The translations under genes were made by a program, and so were the position numbers. From Pseudomonas umsongensis (lineage in GTDB: Bacteria; Pseudomonadota; Gammaproteobacteria; Pseudomonadales; Pseudomonadaceae), in NCBI RefSeq assembly GCF_002236105.1, contig NZ_NIWU01000003.1, positions 374,501 through 438,500 on the forward strand: a DNA stretch of 64,000 bases, given 5' to 3'. The notes beneath the pieces are model-generated. The model saw only the letters and a list, made by a program, of their open reading frames with translations, searched no databases and was not told where the DNA came from. This document shows positions 1 to 8,315 of this stretch, piece by piece. Positions within the stretch are counted from its first letter, which is position 1, and the number at the start of each line of letters is the position of its first letter.

Positions 1-1810
1 CGTCAGCCAGGTTGAACAGGAGCTGGTTGAACAGCGTCGCGCTGGTGGACTCCAGCGGGTAGTCGCCTTGCCACTGGGCCAGTTGCTCCACCAGCTTGAG
101 CTCTGCAGGGTCGCTGACCACTTCGCGCAGGGTCGGTAGGAGTGGCGCCAGCAGGCGCGTGCCGTAGGCGGTGGTGGTGCCCAGTTGCAGCTTCTGGCTA
201 CTGTCCAGATCCCACTTGACGTTCTTGTCGCTGAGCTGGCGATTGAGCTGCTGGCCTCGATCGGCGAGGTTGTAATAACCGGGGATCTCCATTCCCGTCG
301 GCGACAACGGCTGGAAGTTGGCCGAGACGATATAGCCCCGTACCGGGTTCTCTTCCTGCGGGTTGGCGCTGAACGGATAGAAGCCGTCCTTGTCGGCATC
401 GCTGGTACTGCCATCGAGGATAAACCACGGCAGCACCCCGGCCGGGCGCTTGGGCAATTGCGCTGCAGCCCACCAGCCGATATCACCCTTGGCATTGGCC
501 CAGACGATGTTCAGGCCGGGAGCCTGGACCTTGGCGGCAGCGCCACGGGCCTTGGCCAGGGTGTCAGCACGGTTGAGTTGGTAGAAGCCTTCGATGATCG
601 GGTTCTGGCTTTCGAGAAAGCCCCACCACATGGCGATCGGCGTTTTGCCGACGCTCTTGCCCAGCGCGTCGTTGACGATCGGGCCATGGGGTGACTGGCG
701 CAGCGTCAGGGTGACCGGTGCCTGGCCCTTGACCGCGATCTGTTGTTCGCTGCTGACCATGTCCACCCACTTGCCGCGATACCAGACCTGATTCGGATTG
801 TCCGGATTGACCTTTTCGGCAATCAGGTCGAGATCGTCGTTCTGGAACATGGTGATGCTCCAGCCGAAGTCTCGGTTCATGCCCAGTGAGGCGAACGGCA
901 TCAGGGCCTGGTAATGGCCATAGAGCTCGAAGCCCGGTGCCGAAAGCTGCGCTTCGTACCATACCGACGGTGCGGAAAAACGGATGTGGGGGTCTCCGGC
1001 CAGCAGCGGCTTGCCGCTTTTGGTGCGGTTGCCGGCAACCGCCCACGCATTGCTGCCCTCGAACTGCGGCAAGCCATTGTCGGCCAGGGCCTGTTCGCTC
1101 AGGCGGGCGAGGGCGTTGAGGTCTTTCCAGTCGGTGCTGGCGAGGGGCGACGGGGCCGCGCTGGGTCGGGTCGCCAGCACGCCCTTGGCCTGCCAGTCGA
1201 GATCGAAGACGCTCAGATAGCCGGCGCCCAATTGATCACGCACGTAGGTCAGCAGCGGTTCGGTGCGAAACGCCGCCGCAAAACTGTAGGCCATGTAGCC
1301 AGCGATGCTGATGGTGTCCTGCGCCGTGAACGGGCGCTTGGTTATGCCCAGCACATCGAACTCGACGGGTTTGGCGTGACCGTCCTGGTACTGGTTGATG
1401 CCGTCCAGGTAAGCCTGCAGGGCAAGGAAGGCGGGCGATTGCTTGTCCATGTTCGCCAGATAGGTTTCGGCGCGTTCGCGAATGCGCAGGCTGCGCATCA
1501 ACTTGTCGGTGTCGAGCAGTTTCGGTCCGAGCACCTCGGCCAGTTCGCCCCGGGCAAGGCGACGCAAAACCTCCATCTGGAACAACCGATCCTGGGCATG
1601 GACATAGCCGAGGGCGCGGTACAGGTCGGTTTCGTTGTCGGCGCGGATGTGCGGGATACCGCGCTCGTCATAGCGCACGGTGACCGAACCTTGCAGGTGC
1701 TGCAGTTCCACCATGCCCTGGCGTGATGGCTGCTTGCTGTAGACGTACCAACCGGCGCCGACGGCGAGCGCGACGATCAGCAAACCGAGCGCGGTCAGGC
1801 TACGTTTCAT
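1..1810 (-). CDS. hacB: Penicillin acylase family protein, HacB-like acyl-homoserine lactone acylase (C-terminus beyond window)
   Basis: The reading frame starts at the ATG at 1810 and runs off the left edge, giving about 603 residues. The family (Ntn hydrolases) cleaves amide-linked acyl chains, including acyl-homoserine lactone signals, in the periplasm after autocatalytic processing into two chains. Seen here: an N-terminal hydrophobic signal or anchor (residues 1-23), the alpha-chain motif YDERGIPHIRA, and the processing site FEGSNAW, where Ser253 would become the new N-terminal nucleophile of the beta chain. The position at the start of this conserved block matches P. aeruginosa PA0305 (HacB), which is why that symbol is given. 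Substrate preference cannot be read from sequence, and other acylases of the family (QuiP, PvdQ) are alternatives. Confidence 0.85.
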   Translation of the reverse strand, partial: MKRSLTALGLLIVALAVGAGWYVYSKQPSRQGMVELQHLQGSVTVRYDERGIPHIRADNETDLYRALGYVHAQDRLFQMEVLRRLARGELAEVLGPKLLDTDKLMRSLRIRERAETYLANMDKQSPAFLALQAYLDGINQYQDGHAKPVEFDVLGITKRPFTAQDTISIAGYMAYSFAAAFRTEPLLTYVRDQLGAGYLSVFDLDWQAKGVLATRPSAAPSPLASTDWKDLNALARLSEQALADNGLPQFEGSNAWAVAGNRTKSGKPLLAGDPHIRFSAPSVWYEAQLSAPGFELYGHYQALMPFASLGMNRDFGWSITMFQNDDLDLIAEKVNPDNPNQVWYRGKWVDMVSSEQQIAVKGQAPVTLTLRQSPHGPIVNDALGKSVGKTPIAMWWGFLESQNPIIEGFYQLNRADTLAKARGAAAKVQAPGLNIVWANAKGDIGWWAAAQLPKRPAGVLPWFILDGSTSDADKDGFYPFSANPQEENPVRGYIVSANFQPLSPTGMEIPGYYNLADRGQQLNRQLSDKNVKWDLDSSQKLQLGTTTAYGTRLLAPLLPTLREVVSDPAELKLVEQLAQWQGDYPLESTSATLFNQLLFNLAD

Positions 1811-1919
1811 GGTGACTCCTTATTGTTATGTGTGACAGCAATTCCCTGGCGAGACTGTTTAACACGACAAGCCGGTTTGGCCCATCGCCCGTAGGAGGGA
1901 TTCTCGTTTGCTGCCTGCG

Positions 1920-2501
1920 TTAACTCGTCGGGACGACGGGCCACGGGCAGTAACACCCCACGGCCAGTGTGTGCGTGGCACTCACTTCGCGGCCTTCGTT
2001 CAGCGCCTGCAGGATCGGCTCGATAAAGCTGTTGCTGGAATTGCAGGTCAGGCCTTCACTGTAGGGCCCGAAGTACGCCAGCCTGCCATTGCGATCCCAG
2101 ATCGCCACGGCGGGGCTGGCGGGAATCTGTTCGGAGCCCGGCAGGACGTCGATGGTTTCCAGGCTGCTGAGCGTGGCGGGTAGTTGGCCGTGGCTGCCAG
2201 GCCTTTGCACTGCATAGAACTCCACACCGTGCGGGACATAGCGCTCGACCAGTTCGGTCAGGTGCTGTTGATTGCCCACGTTGCACGGGCAGGCCGGGTC
2301 CCAGAAATGCACGAGTCGGATGGCGCCGGGGCCGGCGAGATGGTCGGGCAGGCGTAGCGGATCACCGGAGAATAACGCCGTGTGCTCGCTGAATGCCCGC
2401 AGATAGCGCCCCTGAAACCAATCGTAGGCCGCCCACAGCACCCCGGCGCACACGAGGGCGAGCAAGCTGGCGAGCAGGGTGGCGCGATAGTGCGAGCGCA
2501 T
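1920..2501 (-). CDS. DUF6436-like thioredoxin-fold membrane protein
   Basis: A 193-residue protein starting at ATG 2501 behind a good ribosome site (AAGGAG). Residues 6-27 form one membrane segment, so the rest is probably periplasmic. The sequence HFWDPACPCN (around residue 67) resembles the active-site strand of thioredoxin-like proteins, with CPC in place of the usual CxxC. Further cysteines (LTCNSS and GCYC near the end) are visible. I recall this as the DUF6436 type found beside acylase genes in Pseudomonas. A redox or cofactor role is inferred only from the fold and the cysteines. It is separated from the acylase gene by about 110 bp on the same strand and could be cotranscribed with it. 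Confidence 0.7.
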   Translation of the reverse strand: MRSHYRATLLASLLALVCAGVLWAAYDWFQGRYLRAFSEHTALFSGDPLRLPDHLAGPGAIRLVHFWDPACPCNVGNQQHLTELVERYVPHGVEFYAVQRPGSHGQLPATLSSLETIDVLPGSEQIPASPAVAIWDRNGRLAYFGPYSEGLTCNSSNSFIEPILQALNEGREVSATHTLAVGCYCPWPVVPTS

Positions 2502-2590
2502 GGTGTCACTCCTTGTGGGTCGGTTAGCTTGCCATGCTTGCCGCGACAGATGAATATCGCAGGTCTATAAAGTCCGCTTCGCGCTCTGGA

Positions 2591-3544
2591 ATGCCCATGT
2601 CAGTGACCTTCGATCCCGATCATCTGCGTGCCAGCCTGCGGCCGCTGGCGCAAGGGCAGCCGTTGTCAGCGGAGGCCCAGGCTTATCAACGGTTTTATGG
2701 ACTGGATTTTTCCTCGCGTAAGGTTCGCAGCGCCCTCGGTTGTTTTCAGGTCGATGGTTACGAAGTGGTCAGCCAGGTCTGGTGGCCAGAGCAGGTGAAG
2801 GCGACGCTGTTTGTCTTTCACGGGTTCTACGACCACACCGGCCTCTATCGGCATGTGATCGAATGGGCGCTGGAGCAAGGCTTCGCGGTGATTGCCTGCG
2901 ACTTGCCGGGCCATGGGCTTTCCAGTGGCGAGCGGGCGAGCATCAAGGACTTCGCCGAGTATCAGGACACCCTGCAAGGCTTGTTTGCCGAGGCCCGATC
3001 GCTCGAGCTGCCACAACCCTGGCATCTATGTGGCCAGAGCACTGGTGGCGCCATCGTGATCGATCATGTGCTCAACGCGGGGGCGGGCAGTCCGGCCCAG
3101 GGCCAGGTGATCCTGTTGGCGCCGCTGGTGCGGCCACGGGCGTGGGGCTGGTCGCAACTGAGCTATTACCTGCTCAGGCCTTTCGTCAAAGCCATTGCCC
3201 GGCGCTTCAGCGAGAACTCCAACGACCCTGAGTTCTTGCCGTTCTTGCAAGCCGATCCGCTGCAGCCGCTGCGATTGCCGACGGCATGGGTCGGGGCGTT
3301 GGCGCGCTGGATCAAGCGTGTCGAAGCGGCGCCGGCAAGTACCAGGCGACCGTTGATAGTGCAGGGGCAAGCGGACATGACGGTGGATTGGCAGCACAAC
3401 CTTGAGGTGCTGCGGGGCAAGTTCGATCGTCCGCAGGTATTGATGCTGCCTGAGGCACGGCATCATCTGGCGAATGAAACGTTGGTGCTGCGCGGGGAGT
3501 ATTTCGGGTTTTTGACCAAGCGGATCAAGGGCCGGAATCTTTAG
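2591..3544 (+). CDS. Alpha/beta hydrolase, monoacylglycerol-lipase-like (Hydrolase_4)
   Basis: A 317-residue serine hydrolase. Seen: the oxyanion strand FHGFYDHTG, the sequence DLPGHGLSSGER typical of lysophospholipase/monoacylglycerol-lipase-like enzymes, the nucleophile elbow GQSTGG with Ser150, and a late His in ARHHLANE. A longer frame upstream (from 2534) is open, but its extra 19 residues do not look like protein and start beside the divergent promoter, so MPMSVTF at 2591 is preferred; an ATG at 2597 is also possible. No signal peptide, so cytoplasmic. It is divergent from the DUF6436-like gene and followed by a REP pair. The substrate is unknown; an ester or lysolipid is the family expectation. 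Confidence 0.85.
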   Translation: MPMSVTFDPDHLRASLRPLAQGQPLSAEAQAYQRFYGLDFSSRKVRSALGCFQVDGYEVVSQVWWPEQVKATLFVFHGFYDHTGLYRHVIEWALEQGFAVIACDLPGHGLSSGERASIKDFAEYQDTLQGLFAEARSLELPQPWHLCGQSTGGAIVIDHVLNAGAGSPAQGQVILLAPLVRPRAWGWSQLSYYLLRPFVKAIARRFSENSNDPEFLPFLQADPLQPLRLPTAWVGALARWIKRVEAAPASTRRPLIVQGQADMTVDWQHNLEVLRGKFDRPQVLMLPEARHHLANETLVLRGEYFGFLTKRIKGRNL

Positions 3545-3557
3545 TGACCCTGCCGGC

Positions 3558-3646
3558 CTCTTCGCGAGCAGGCTCGCTCCCACATTAGACCGCGTCTATC
3601 TGAAAGCTCGATCCACTGTGGGAGCGAGCCTGCTCGGGAAAGCGGT
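3558..3646. repeat. REP pair (class GTGGGAGCGAGCCTGCTCGCGA)
   Basis: Two inverted REP arms (about 3559-3583 and 3616-3645) separated by about 32 bp. One arm has a damaged core (CTCGGGAA). It lies between convergent genes and could act as a transcript end or mRNA stabiliser. Confidence 0.9.
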
Positions 3647-3663
3647 CTAGCAGACGCTGAAAA

Positions 3664-4416
3664 CTATTGGGTCAGATTCGAAGTGCTTTGCCCCACCGCC
3701 AACCCGGCCCGAATCGCCGCCAGCGCCGCCTGGTAATAGGCTTTGCCTTCAGCTGATTCGGCAAATGTGGCGAATTCTTCGAGCTCCTCATCCGACAGGT
3801 CGCGGTAGACGTACAGCAGCGTGTTGTTCAGGTCGTTGCCGATCTGTTCCATCAAGCGCTGGCGCTGCCCATTCAGCATGCTTTGGGTCTGGCCGGCGCC
3901 GAGCAGGCCGGGGATCATCGAACTGAGACTGTCGGCCGCAACACCGGCAATCGCCAGGCTGACTTCCGCGCCGGCCTCGCGAGCAGGCAGGGCCTGGGCC
4001 AGGTGGCCGATGATCAGCAGCCGGCTGTCGCTGGCCTGCATCTTGGGCAGGCCCTTGGCATTTTTCGCCAGTTGATCGCGGCGGGTTGCGAGCAATTCGG
4101 CGGCGACGATTTTCTTGCCCAGCGGCGATTGAAAGAACGCCAGCGCCGGCTTCGGATCGGCGAGGCTCTTGCGCAGCTGTGCTTCGGCACGCTGGTCCAC
4201 GGCCTTGGGTGCGAAACGCTGATTGCTGTTGTCGACCAGCGCCTGGAAAACCGCCGGTGGCAGGCTGCTTTGGTAGCGCTGTTGCGCGGCCGTGAGGGCG
4301 TCGTTGAAATGCGCGCGTTGTTCTGGCCAGCCGGCGACCTTGTACAGTTGGGCGTGGCCGTCTGCCCAGGCGGGCATAACACAGAGCATCAGCAGGGAGA
4401 AAAGCAAACGGCGCAT
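3664..4416 (-). CDS. DUF2059-family secreted protein
   Basis: A 250-residue protein. The start is taken at ATG 4416, directly behind AGGAGT and beginning with a clear signal peptide (MRRLLFSLLMLCVMPAWA). An in-frame extension to 4554 would place 46 non-signal residues in front and is rejected. The mature part is mostly helical, with the repeated pattern of DUF2059 proteins: a helix ending FFQSPLGKKI, and a C-terminal stretch LSDEELEEFATFAESAEGKAYY that fits the family's 'F..tp.G+k' signature. DUF2059 proteins are periplasmic and of unknown function. It is divergent from the oxygenase gene that follows. Confidence 0.75.
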   Translation of the reverse strand: MRRLLFSLLMLCVMPAWADGHAQLYKVAGWPEQRAHFNDALTAAQQRYQSSLPPAVFQALVDNSNQRFAPKAVDQRAEAQLRKSLADPKPALAFFQSPLGKKIVAAELLATRRDQLAKNAKGLPKMQASDSRLLIIGHLAQALPAREAGAEVSLAIAGVAADSLSSMIPGLLGAGQTQSMLNGQRQRLMEQIGNDLNNTLLYVYRDLSDEELEEFATFAESAEGKAYYQAALAAIRAGLAVGQSTSNLTQ

Positions 4417-4524
4417 AGGGACTCCTGTCAGCAGGCGACTATTCTCCGTGTGGCATCCAGTCTTGTCGAGAATTCGTATCAACCCGCTGCATGGCTCTGT
4501 CGGATTTTCAGGCGCAGGAATACT

Positions 4525-5157
4525 ATGCGCGCCATGCAAATACCTTCTGATCACCCACTGCTGTTACAAATCGTCGACGACCTGGCTACCCACGGTTGGT
4601 CGCAGCAGAATATTTTCCTGCCTCAGGATCTGACCCGAGCCTTGGCGGCTGAGTGCCGTAAACGTGCGGCCGAAGGTGAGTTGGCCCCGGCTGCCGTGGG
4701 TCGAGGGCCGTCGTCGGAGATTCGCGAGGGGATTCGCGGCGATCATATCCAGTGGATCGAGCCCGGCCAGGCCGAGGTCTGCGACAGCTATCTGGCGTTG
4801 ATGGACAGCCTGCGCGAGGCGCTCAACCGTGGCCTGTTCCTGGGGCTGGAGGACTTTGAGAGTCATTTCGCGATGTACCCGCCTGGCGCTTTCTACCTCA
4901 AGCATGTCGACCGGTTCCGTGACGACGACCGGCGCATGGTGTCGGCGGTGGTCTACCTCAACGATGCCTGGCTGCCTGAGCAGGGTGGTCAGTTGCGCAT
5001 GTACCTGGAAGAAGGTGCGCAATACGATGTAGTACCCATCGGTGGATGCCTGGTGGTATTCCTGTCGGGGGAGGTCCCCCATGAAGTCCTGCCTGCGAGC
5101 CGTGAGCGCCTGTCGTTGACCGGCTGGTTCCGGCGTCGAGGCAATGAGCCGTTCTGA
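4525..5157 (+). CDS. 2-oxoglutarate/Fe(II)-dependent oxygenase (prolyl-4-hydroxylase-like)
   Basis: A 210-residue enzyme of the Fe(II)/2-oxoglutarate dioxygenase fold. The iron-binding triad is visible as H127-V-D129 (YLKHVDRF) and H186 (PHEVLP), followed by R195 as the likely 2-oxoglutarate salt-bridge residue. The strand SAVVYLNDAWLPEQGGQLR is the usual core after HxD in P4H-like proteins. The start at 4525 has AGGA five bases upstream; ATG 4534 is too far from it. It ends two bases before the DUF523 gene, so the two are very likely translated together. Substrate unknown: protein or tRNA hydroxylation and small-molecule oxidation are all possible. Confidence 0.85.
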   Translation: MRAMQIPSDHPLLLQIVDDLATHGWSQQNIFLPQDLTRALAAECRKRAAEGELAPAAVGRGPSSEIREGIRGDHIQWIEPGQAEVCDSYLALMDSLREALNRGLFLGLEDFESHFAMYPPGAFYLKHVDRFRDDDRRMVSAVVYLNDAWLPEQGGQLRMYLEEGAQYDVVPIGGCLVVFLSGEVPHEVLPASRERLSLTGWFRRRGNEPF

Positions 5158-5159
5158 TC

Positions 5160-5645
5160 ATGCAAAAGATACTGGTAAGCCGCTGCCTGCTGGGTCACCG
5201 CGTACGTTATGACGGCGGGGCCAGCGGGCCCTTCGATCAGTTGCAGCGGTGGATCGACGAAGGTCGGGTGGTGCCGTTGTGTCCGGAAGTTGCCGGTGGC
5301 CTGCCGACGCCACGGGCGGCGGCGGAAATTCCCGGTGGGCAGGGCGGCGAAGTACTCGATGGCCAGGCCGCGGTGATCACCACGGAAGGCGAGGATGTCA
5401 GTGCGCAGTTTCTGTCAGGGGCTTATCAAGCCCTTGAACTGGTGCAACAACACGACATACGCATTGCCGTGCTCAAGGCCAATAGCCCGTCGTGCGGCAA
5501 TCTGCTGACCTATGACGGGACGTTCAGTGGAGTGAAAGTCACGGGCGAAGGGGTCACGGCGGCGCTGCTCAGGCGCCATGGGGTGCGGGTCTTCAGTGAG
5601 CTGGAACTCGCGAATGCGGCTCAGGCACTGGCAGCACTCGATTAA
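5160..5645 (+). CDS. DUF523 family protein (TudS-related [4Fe-4S] desulfidase type)
   Basis: A 161-residue DUF523 protein. Three cysteines in conserved places are visible: C9 (SRCLLGHRVRYDG), C41 (PLCPEVAGG) and C112 (NSPSCG). In the characterised member TudS, three cysteines hold a [4Fe-4S] cluster that removes sulfur from thiouracil; whether this copy does the same is inference. The full-length DUF523 domain is present without the extra DUF1722 domain some relatives carry. Its ATG lies two bases after the oxygenase stop, and its ribosome site would lie inside that gene, so translation is probably coupled. The pairing suggests a shared pathway, possibly modified-base salvage. Confidence 0.85.
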   Translation: MQKILVSRCLLGHRVRYDGGASGPFDQLQRWIDEGRVVPLCPEVAGGLPTPRAAAEIPGGQGGEVLDGQAAVITTEGEDVSAQFLSGAYQALELVQQHDIRIAVLKANSPSCGNLLTYDGTFSGVKVTGEGVTAALLRRHGVRVFSELELANAAQALAALD

Positions 5646-5681
5646 CGACCCACACAAAACCACACAGGTTTGGCTTGCGAC

Positions 5682-6266
5682 TCAGGGGTTCGGTGCCACA
5701 CCGGTATCCGGCCCCAGCCACTTCTTCTCCAGCGCCTCCAGTCGCCCATCCGCCTTGATCCGTTGCAGCGCGCTTTCCAGGCTGGCGTGGAACGCCGGGT
5801 TACCCTTCTGGAATGGAATCGACAAGCTCACTGCCTGGGCCACTTTCGGTTTTGCCTCTGTCAACGACTGCACCAGCAATATCGAGCGTGGCTCTTCTTT
5901 CTGCGCGATCAATTGCGCATTGGCCTTGATGTAAGGCTCGGTGAAATCGAAACGATCCGAAAGCGCCGGGGTCTGTGCAATGTGGTTGATGGCGATGTCG
6001 TATTTGCCACTTTCCACGCCGGCCAGCAAATCACTGGCATCTGTCACGACAAAGTCGGCGCGAACCTCCAGTTCGTTGGCCAGCAGTTGGCCCAACTCGA
6101 CTTCGAAGCCCTTTAGATTGCCATCCTCCTTGAAACTGAAGGGGGGGGTATTAGCCTCAAGGGCAATGCGCAATTCACCGCGATCGTTCACGTCGTCAAT
6201 CAGTTCGGCATGAGCCAACGGGCTCAAAAGGGGTAGCAGGCAGATCAGGCCAGGCAGAAAACGCAT
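5682..6266 (-). CDS. Short periplasmic solute-binding protein (SBP_bac_3), reduced lobe 2
   Basis: A 194-residue protein with a signal peptide (to about residue 21) and the start of a polar-amino-acid binding protein: RGELRIALEANTPPFSF, GFEVELGQLLANEL, YDIAINHIAQTPALSDRFDFTEPY. Family members are usually 240-270 residues. Here the segment after QLIAQKEEPRS jumps almost directly to the last helix region (FHASLESALQRIKADGRLEALEKKWLG), so most of lobe 2 is missing. The start is ATG 6266, five bases after AAGGAG; a GTG at 6272 overlaps that site. Codons 40-48 contain a run of eight C (6141-6148). It may be a decayed gene, a sensor-like remnant, or a genuine short family. Confidence 0.7.
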   Translation of the reverse strand: MRFLPGLICLLPLLSPLAHAELIDDVNDRGELRIALEANTPPFSFKEDGNLKGFEVELGQLLANELEVRADFVVTDASDLLAGVESGKYDIAINHIAQTPALSDRFDFTEPYIKANAQLIAQKEEPRSILLVQSLTEAKPKVAQAVSLSIPFQKGNPAFHASLESALQRIKADGRLEALEKKWLGPDTGVAPNP

Positions 6267-6377
6267 GGTCACTCCTTTGAAATCATTATCGCGACGCTCT
6301 GGATCAGGCTCGCTTTGCTATGGTTGTCGAGTGCCTTTCGACAACGATTGACCATGAAGTTGTGATGGTCACGCGAA

Positions 6378-6389
6378 TTTTACGTAAAA
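6378..6389. promoter_or_regulatory. Perfect 12-bp palindrome TTTTACGTAAAA upstream of the DUF4399 gene
   Basis: The palindrome sits 13 bp before the ATG at 6403, next to the ribosome site GGAGAAGAG, between two divergent genes. It could be an operator or chance AT-rich symmetry. Confidence 0.3.
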
Positions 6390-6402
6390 ACTGGAGAAGA
6401 GA

Positions 6403-6828
6403 ATGAAAACCTTTATGTCACGTGCTGCTCTGGCTGGTCTGCTGATGGGTGTTTCAGTGTTGGCCAGTGCAGCAACGCCAGCCCCGAAAGGTGCTGAAGT
6501 GTCCATTGTTTCTCCCAAAGATGATGCCACGGTTCCGCAGACGTTCGTGGTGAAGTTCGCTGTCGAGAACATCGCGTTGGCGCCAGCTGGCGATGCCACC
6601 AAAAACACGGGCCACCATCACCTGCTGATTGACGTGGACAAACTGCCGGCGGCTGGCCAGCCGATCCCGAACGATGCCAACCACCTGCACTTCGGCAAGG
6701 CGCAGACCCAGGCTGAAGTAACGCTGCCGCCGGGCAAGCATACCTTGCAGCTGGAGTTGGGCGACAGCGGTCACATGCCGTTCGACCCACCGATCGTCTC
6801 CGAGAAGATCACTGTAAACGTCAAATAA
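6403..6828 (+). CDS. DUF4399 domain secreted protein
   Basis: A 141-residue protein with a signal peptide (residues 1-23, ending ASA). The mature domain has the DUF4399 pattern: SIVSPKDDATVPQTFVVKF, NTGHHHLLID, DANHLHFG and GKHTLQLELGD. The histidine-rich loop (GHHH, HLHFG) suggests metal binding, but this is inference. The start is supported by GGAGAAGAG ten bases upstream. It ends at a strong hairpin terminator shared with the convergent serA. Function of the family is not known to me. Confidence 0.85.
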   Translation: MKTFMSRAALAGLLMGVSVLASAATPAPKGAEVSIVSPKDDATVPQTFVVKFAVENIALAPAGDATKNTGHHHLLIDVDKLPAAGQPIPNDANHLHFGKAQTQAEVTLPPGKHTLQLELGDSGHMPFDPPIVSEKITVNVK

Positions 6829-6864
6829 AAAAAGGGAGCCCCTTCGCAGGGGCTCCCTTTTTAA
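6829..6864. terminator. Bidirectional intrinsic terminator
   Basis: A 12-bp stem AAAGGGAGCCCC / GGGGCTCCCTTT with loop TTCGCA, and A and T tracts on its two sides, lies directly after the DUF4399 stop and 15 bp before the serA stop. It should end both convergent transcripts. Confidence 0.9.
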
Positions 6865-6879
6865 TGCCGCACGCTGCTC

Positions 6880-8109
6880 TTAGAACAGAACGCGGCTACG
6901 AATGGTGCCGTTGACGTGTTGCAGTTTCTGTTGCGCCAGGTCCGAGTACTCGGCATCTACGTCGATCACCACGTAGCCGACTTTCTCGTTGGTCTGCAGG
7001 AACTGACCGGAAATGTTGATGCCGTTTTCGGCGAAGACCTTGTTGATCTCGCTCATCACGCCCGGGATGTTCTCGTGGATGTGCAGCAGGCGGTGCTTGC
7101 CAGGGTGAGCCGGCAGGGCTACTTCCGGGAAGTTCACGGACGATACCGAAGTACCGTTGTCGCTGTACTTGACCAGTTTTTCTGCCACTTCCAGGCCGAT
7201 GTTGGCCTGCGCTTCGGCGGTGGAACCACCGATGTGCGGCGTCAGGATCACGTTGTCCAGGCCACGCAGCGGGCTTTCGAACTCTTCGTCGTTGGAGCGT
7301 GGCTCCACCGGGAACACGTCGATGGCCGCGCCGATCAGGTGCTTGTCCTTGATCGCGTCCGCCAGGGCGTCCAGCTCGACCACGGTGCCGCGCGCGGCGT
7401 TGATCAGGATGCCGCCCTTCTTGATGGCGCGGATTTCCTTCTCGCCGATCATCCACTGGGTGGCAGCGGTTTCCGGTACGTGCAGGGTCACGATGTCGGA
7501 CATGCCCAGCAGTTCGTGCAGGTTGCCGACCTGGGTGGCGTTACCCAGTGGCAGCTTGGTCACGGTGTCATAGAAGTACACCTGCATGCCCAGGCCTTCG
7601 GCCAGGACCGACAGCTGAGTACCGATCGAGCCGTAACCGACGATGCCCAGCTTCTTGCCGCGGATCTCGAAGGAGTTGGCCGCACTCTTGATCCAGCCAC
7701 CACGGTGGCAGGAAGCGTTCTTCTCAGGGATACCGCGCAGCAACAGGATCGCTTCGGCCAGCACCAGCTCGGCAACGGAGCGGGTGTTGGAGTACGGCGC
7801 GTTGAACACCGCGATACCGCGTTCGCGGGCAGCGCTCAGGTCGACCTGGTTGGTGCCGATGCAGAAACACCCTACAGCTACGAGCTTCTTCGCGTGATCG
7901 AAGATCTCTTCGGTCAGTTGAGTGCGCGAGCGAATGCCGATGAAGTGAGCATCAGCGATCTTTTCCTTGAGCTGGGCTTCCGGCAGAGAACCTGTGAGGT
8001 ACTCGATGCTGGTGTAGCCCGCCGCCTTGAGGACGTCGACAGCCGATTGGTGGACGCCTTCGAGAAGAAGGAACTTGATCTTGCTCTTATCGAGAGAAGT
8101 CTTGCTCAT
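6880..8109 (-). CDS. serA: D-3-phosphoglycerate dehydrogenase SerA
   Basis: A 409-residue enzyme catalysing the first step of serine synthesis (3-phosphoglycerate to 3-phosphohydroxypyruvate, NAD-dependent). Seen: substrate domain, NAD-binding Rossmann motif KLGIVGYGSIGTQL (about residue 155), catalytic Arg in INAARGTVV, the acid in DVFPVEP, catalytic His in LTPHIGGST, and a C-terminal ACT domain (from about residue 338) that in this short SerA class binds serine for feedback inhibition. The start is ATG 8109 (MSKTSLDKSK). The enzyme can also reduce 2-oxoglutarate to D-2-hydroxyglutarate, which the divergent neighbour at 8316 would reoxidise. Confidence 0.97.
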   Translation of the reverse strand: MSKTSLDKSKIKFLLLEGVHQSAVDVLKAAGYTSIEYLTGSLPEAQLKEKIADAHFIGIRSRTQLTEEIFDHAKKLVAVGCFCIGTNQVDLSAARERGIAVFNAPYSNTRSVAELVLAEAILLLRGIPEKNASCHRGGWIKSAANSFEIRGKKLGIVGYGSIGTQLSVLAEGLGMQVYFYDTVTKLPLGNATQVGNLHELLGMSDIVTLHVPETAATQWMIGEKEIRAIKKGGILINAARGTVVELDALADAIKDKHLIGAAIDVFPVEPRSNDEEFESPLRGLDNVILTPHIGGSTAEAQANIGLEVAEKLVKYSDNGTSVSSVNFPEVALPAHPGKHRLLHIHENIPGVMSEINKVFAENGINISGQFLQTNEKVGYVVIDVDAEYSDLAQQKLQHVNGTIRSRVLF

Positions 8110-8227
8110 CTGCGTAAACCTGTATCCCGGAGAAAAATGGCAGGGAAGGGAGCAGCCCGGAGCTGACCCGCACGGCAAGAAAGCCGTCACCGCAGAACAG
8201 CCGTTGGGCACTATGCTGCGGGGTCGG

Positions 8228-8239
8228 TATGCTAGCATA
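8228..8239. promoter_or_regulatory. Perfect palindrome TATGCTAGCATA in the serA/D2HGDH divergent promoter region
   Basis: The 12-bp palindrome lies about 118 bp upstream of serA and 76 bp upstream of the dehydrogenase start. A shared regulator site is plausible, but no known consensus was recognised. Confidence 0.35.
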
Positions 8240-8315
8240 TGCACCCCGCTAAACACTCATTCCTGCGACGTGAAGCGTTCTCAGGATGACCATGAATTGT
8301 TCGAGAGTTCTGTCG

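Noticed and set aside
6916-8166. Open plus-strand frame of 416 codons opposite serA
   Set aside because: serA is complete with all motifs on the other strand, and the plus frame has no recognisable domain.
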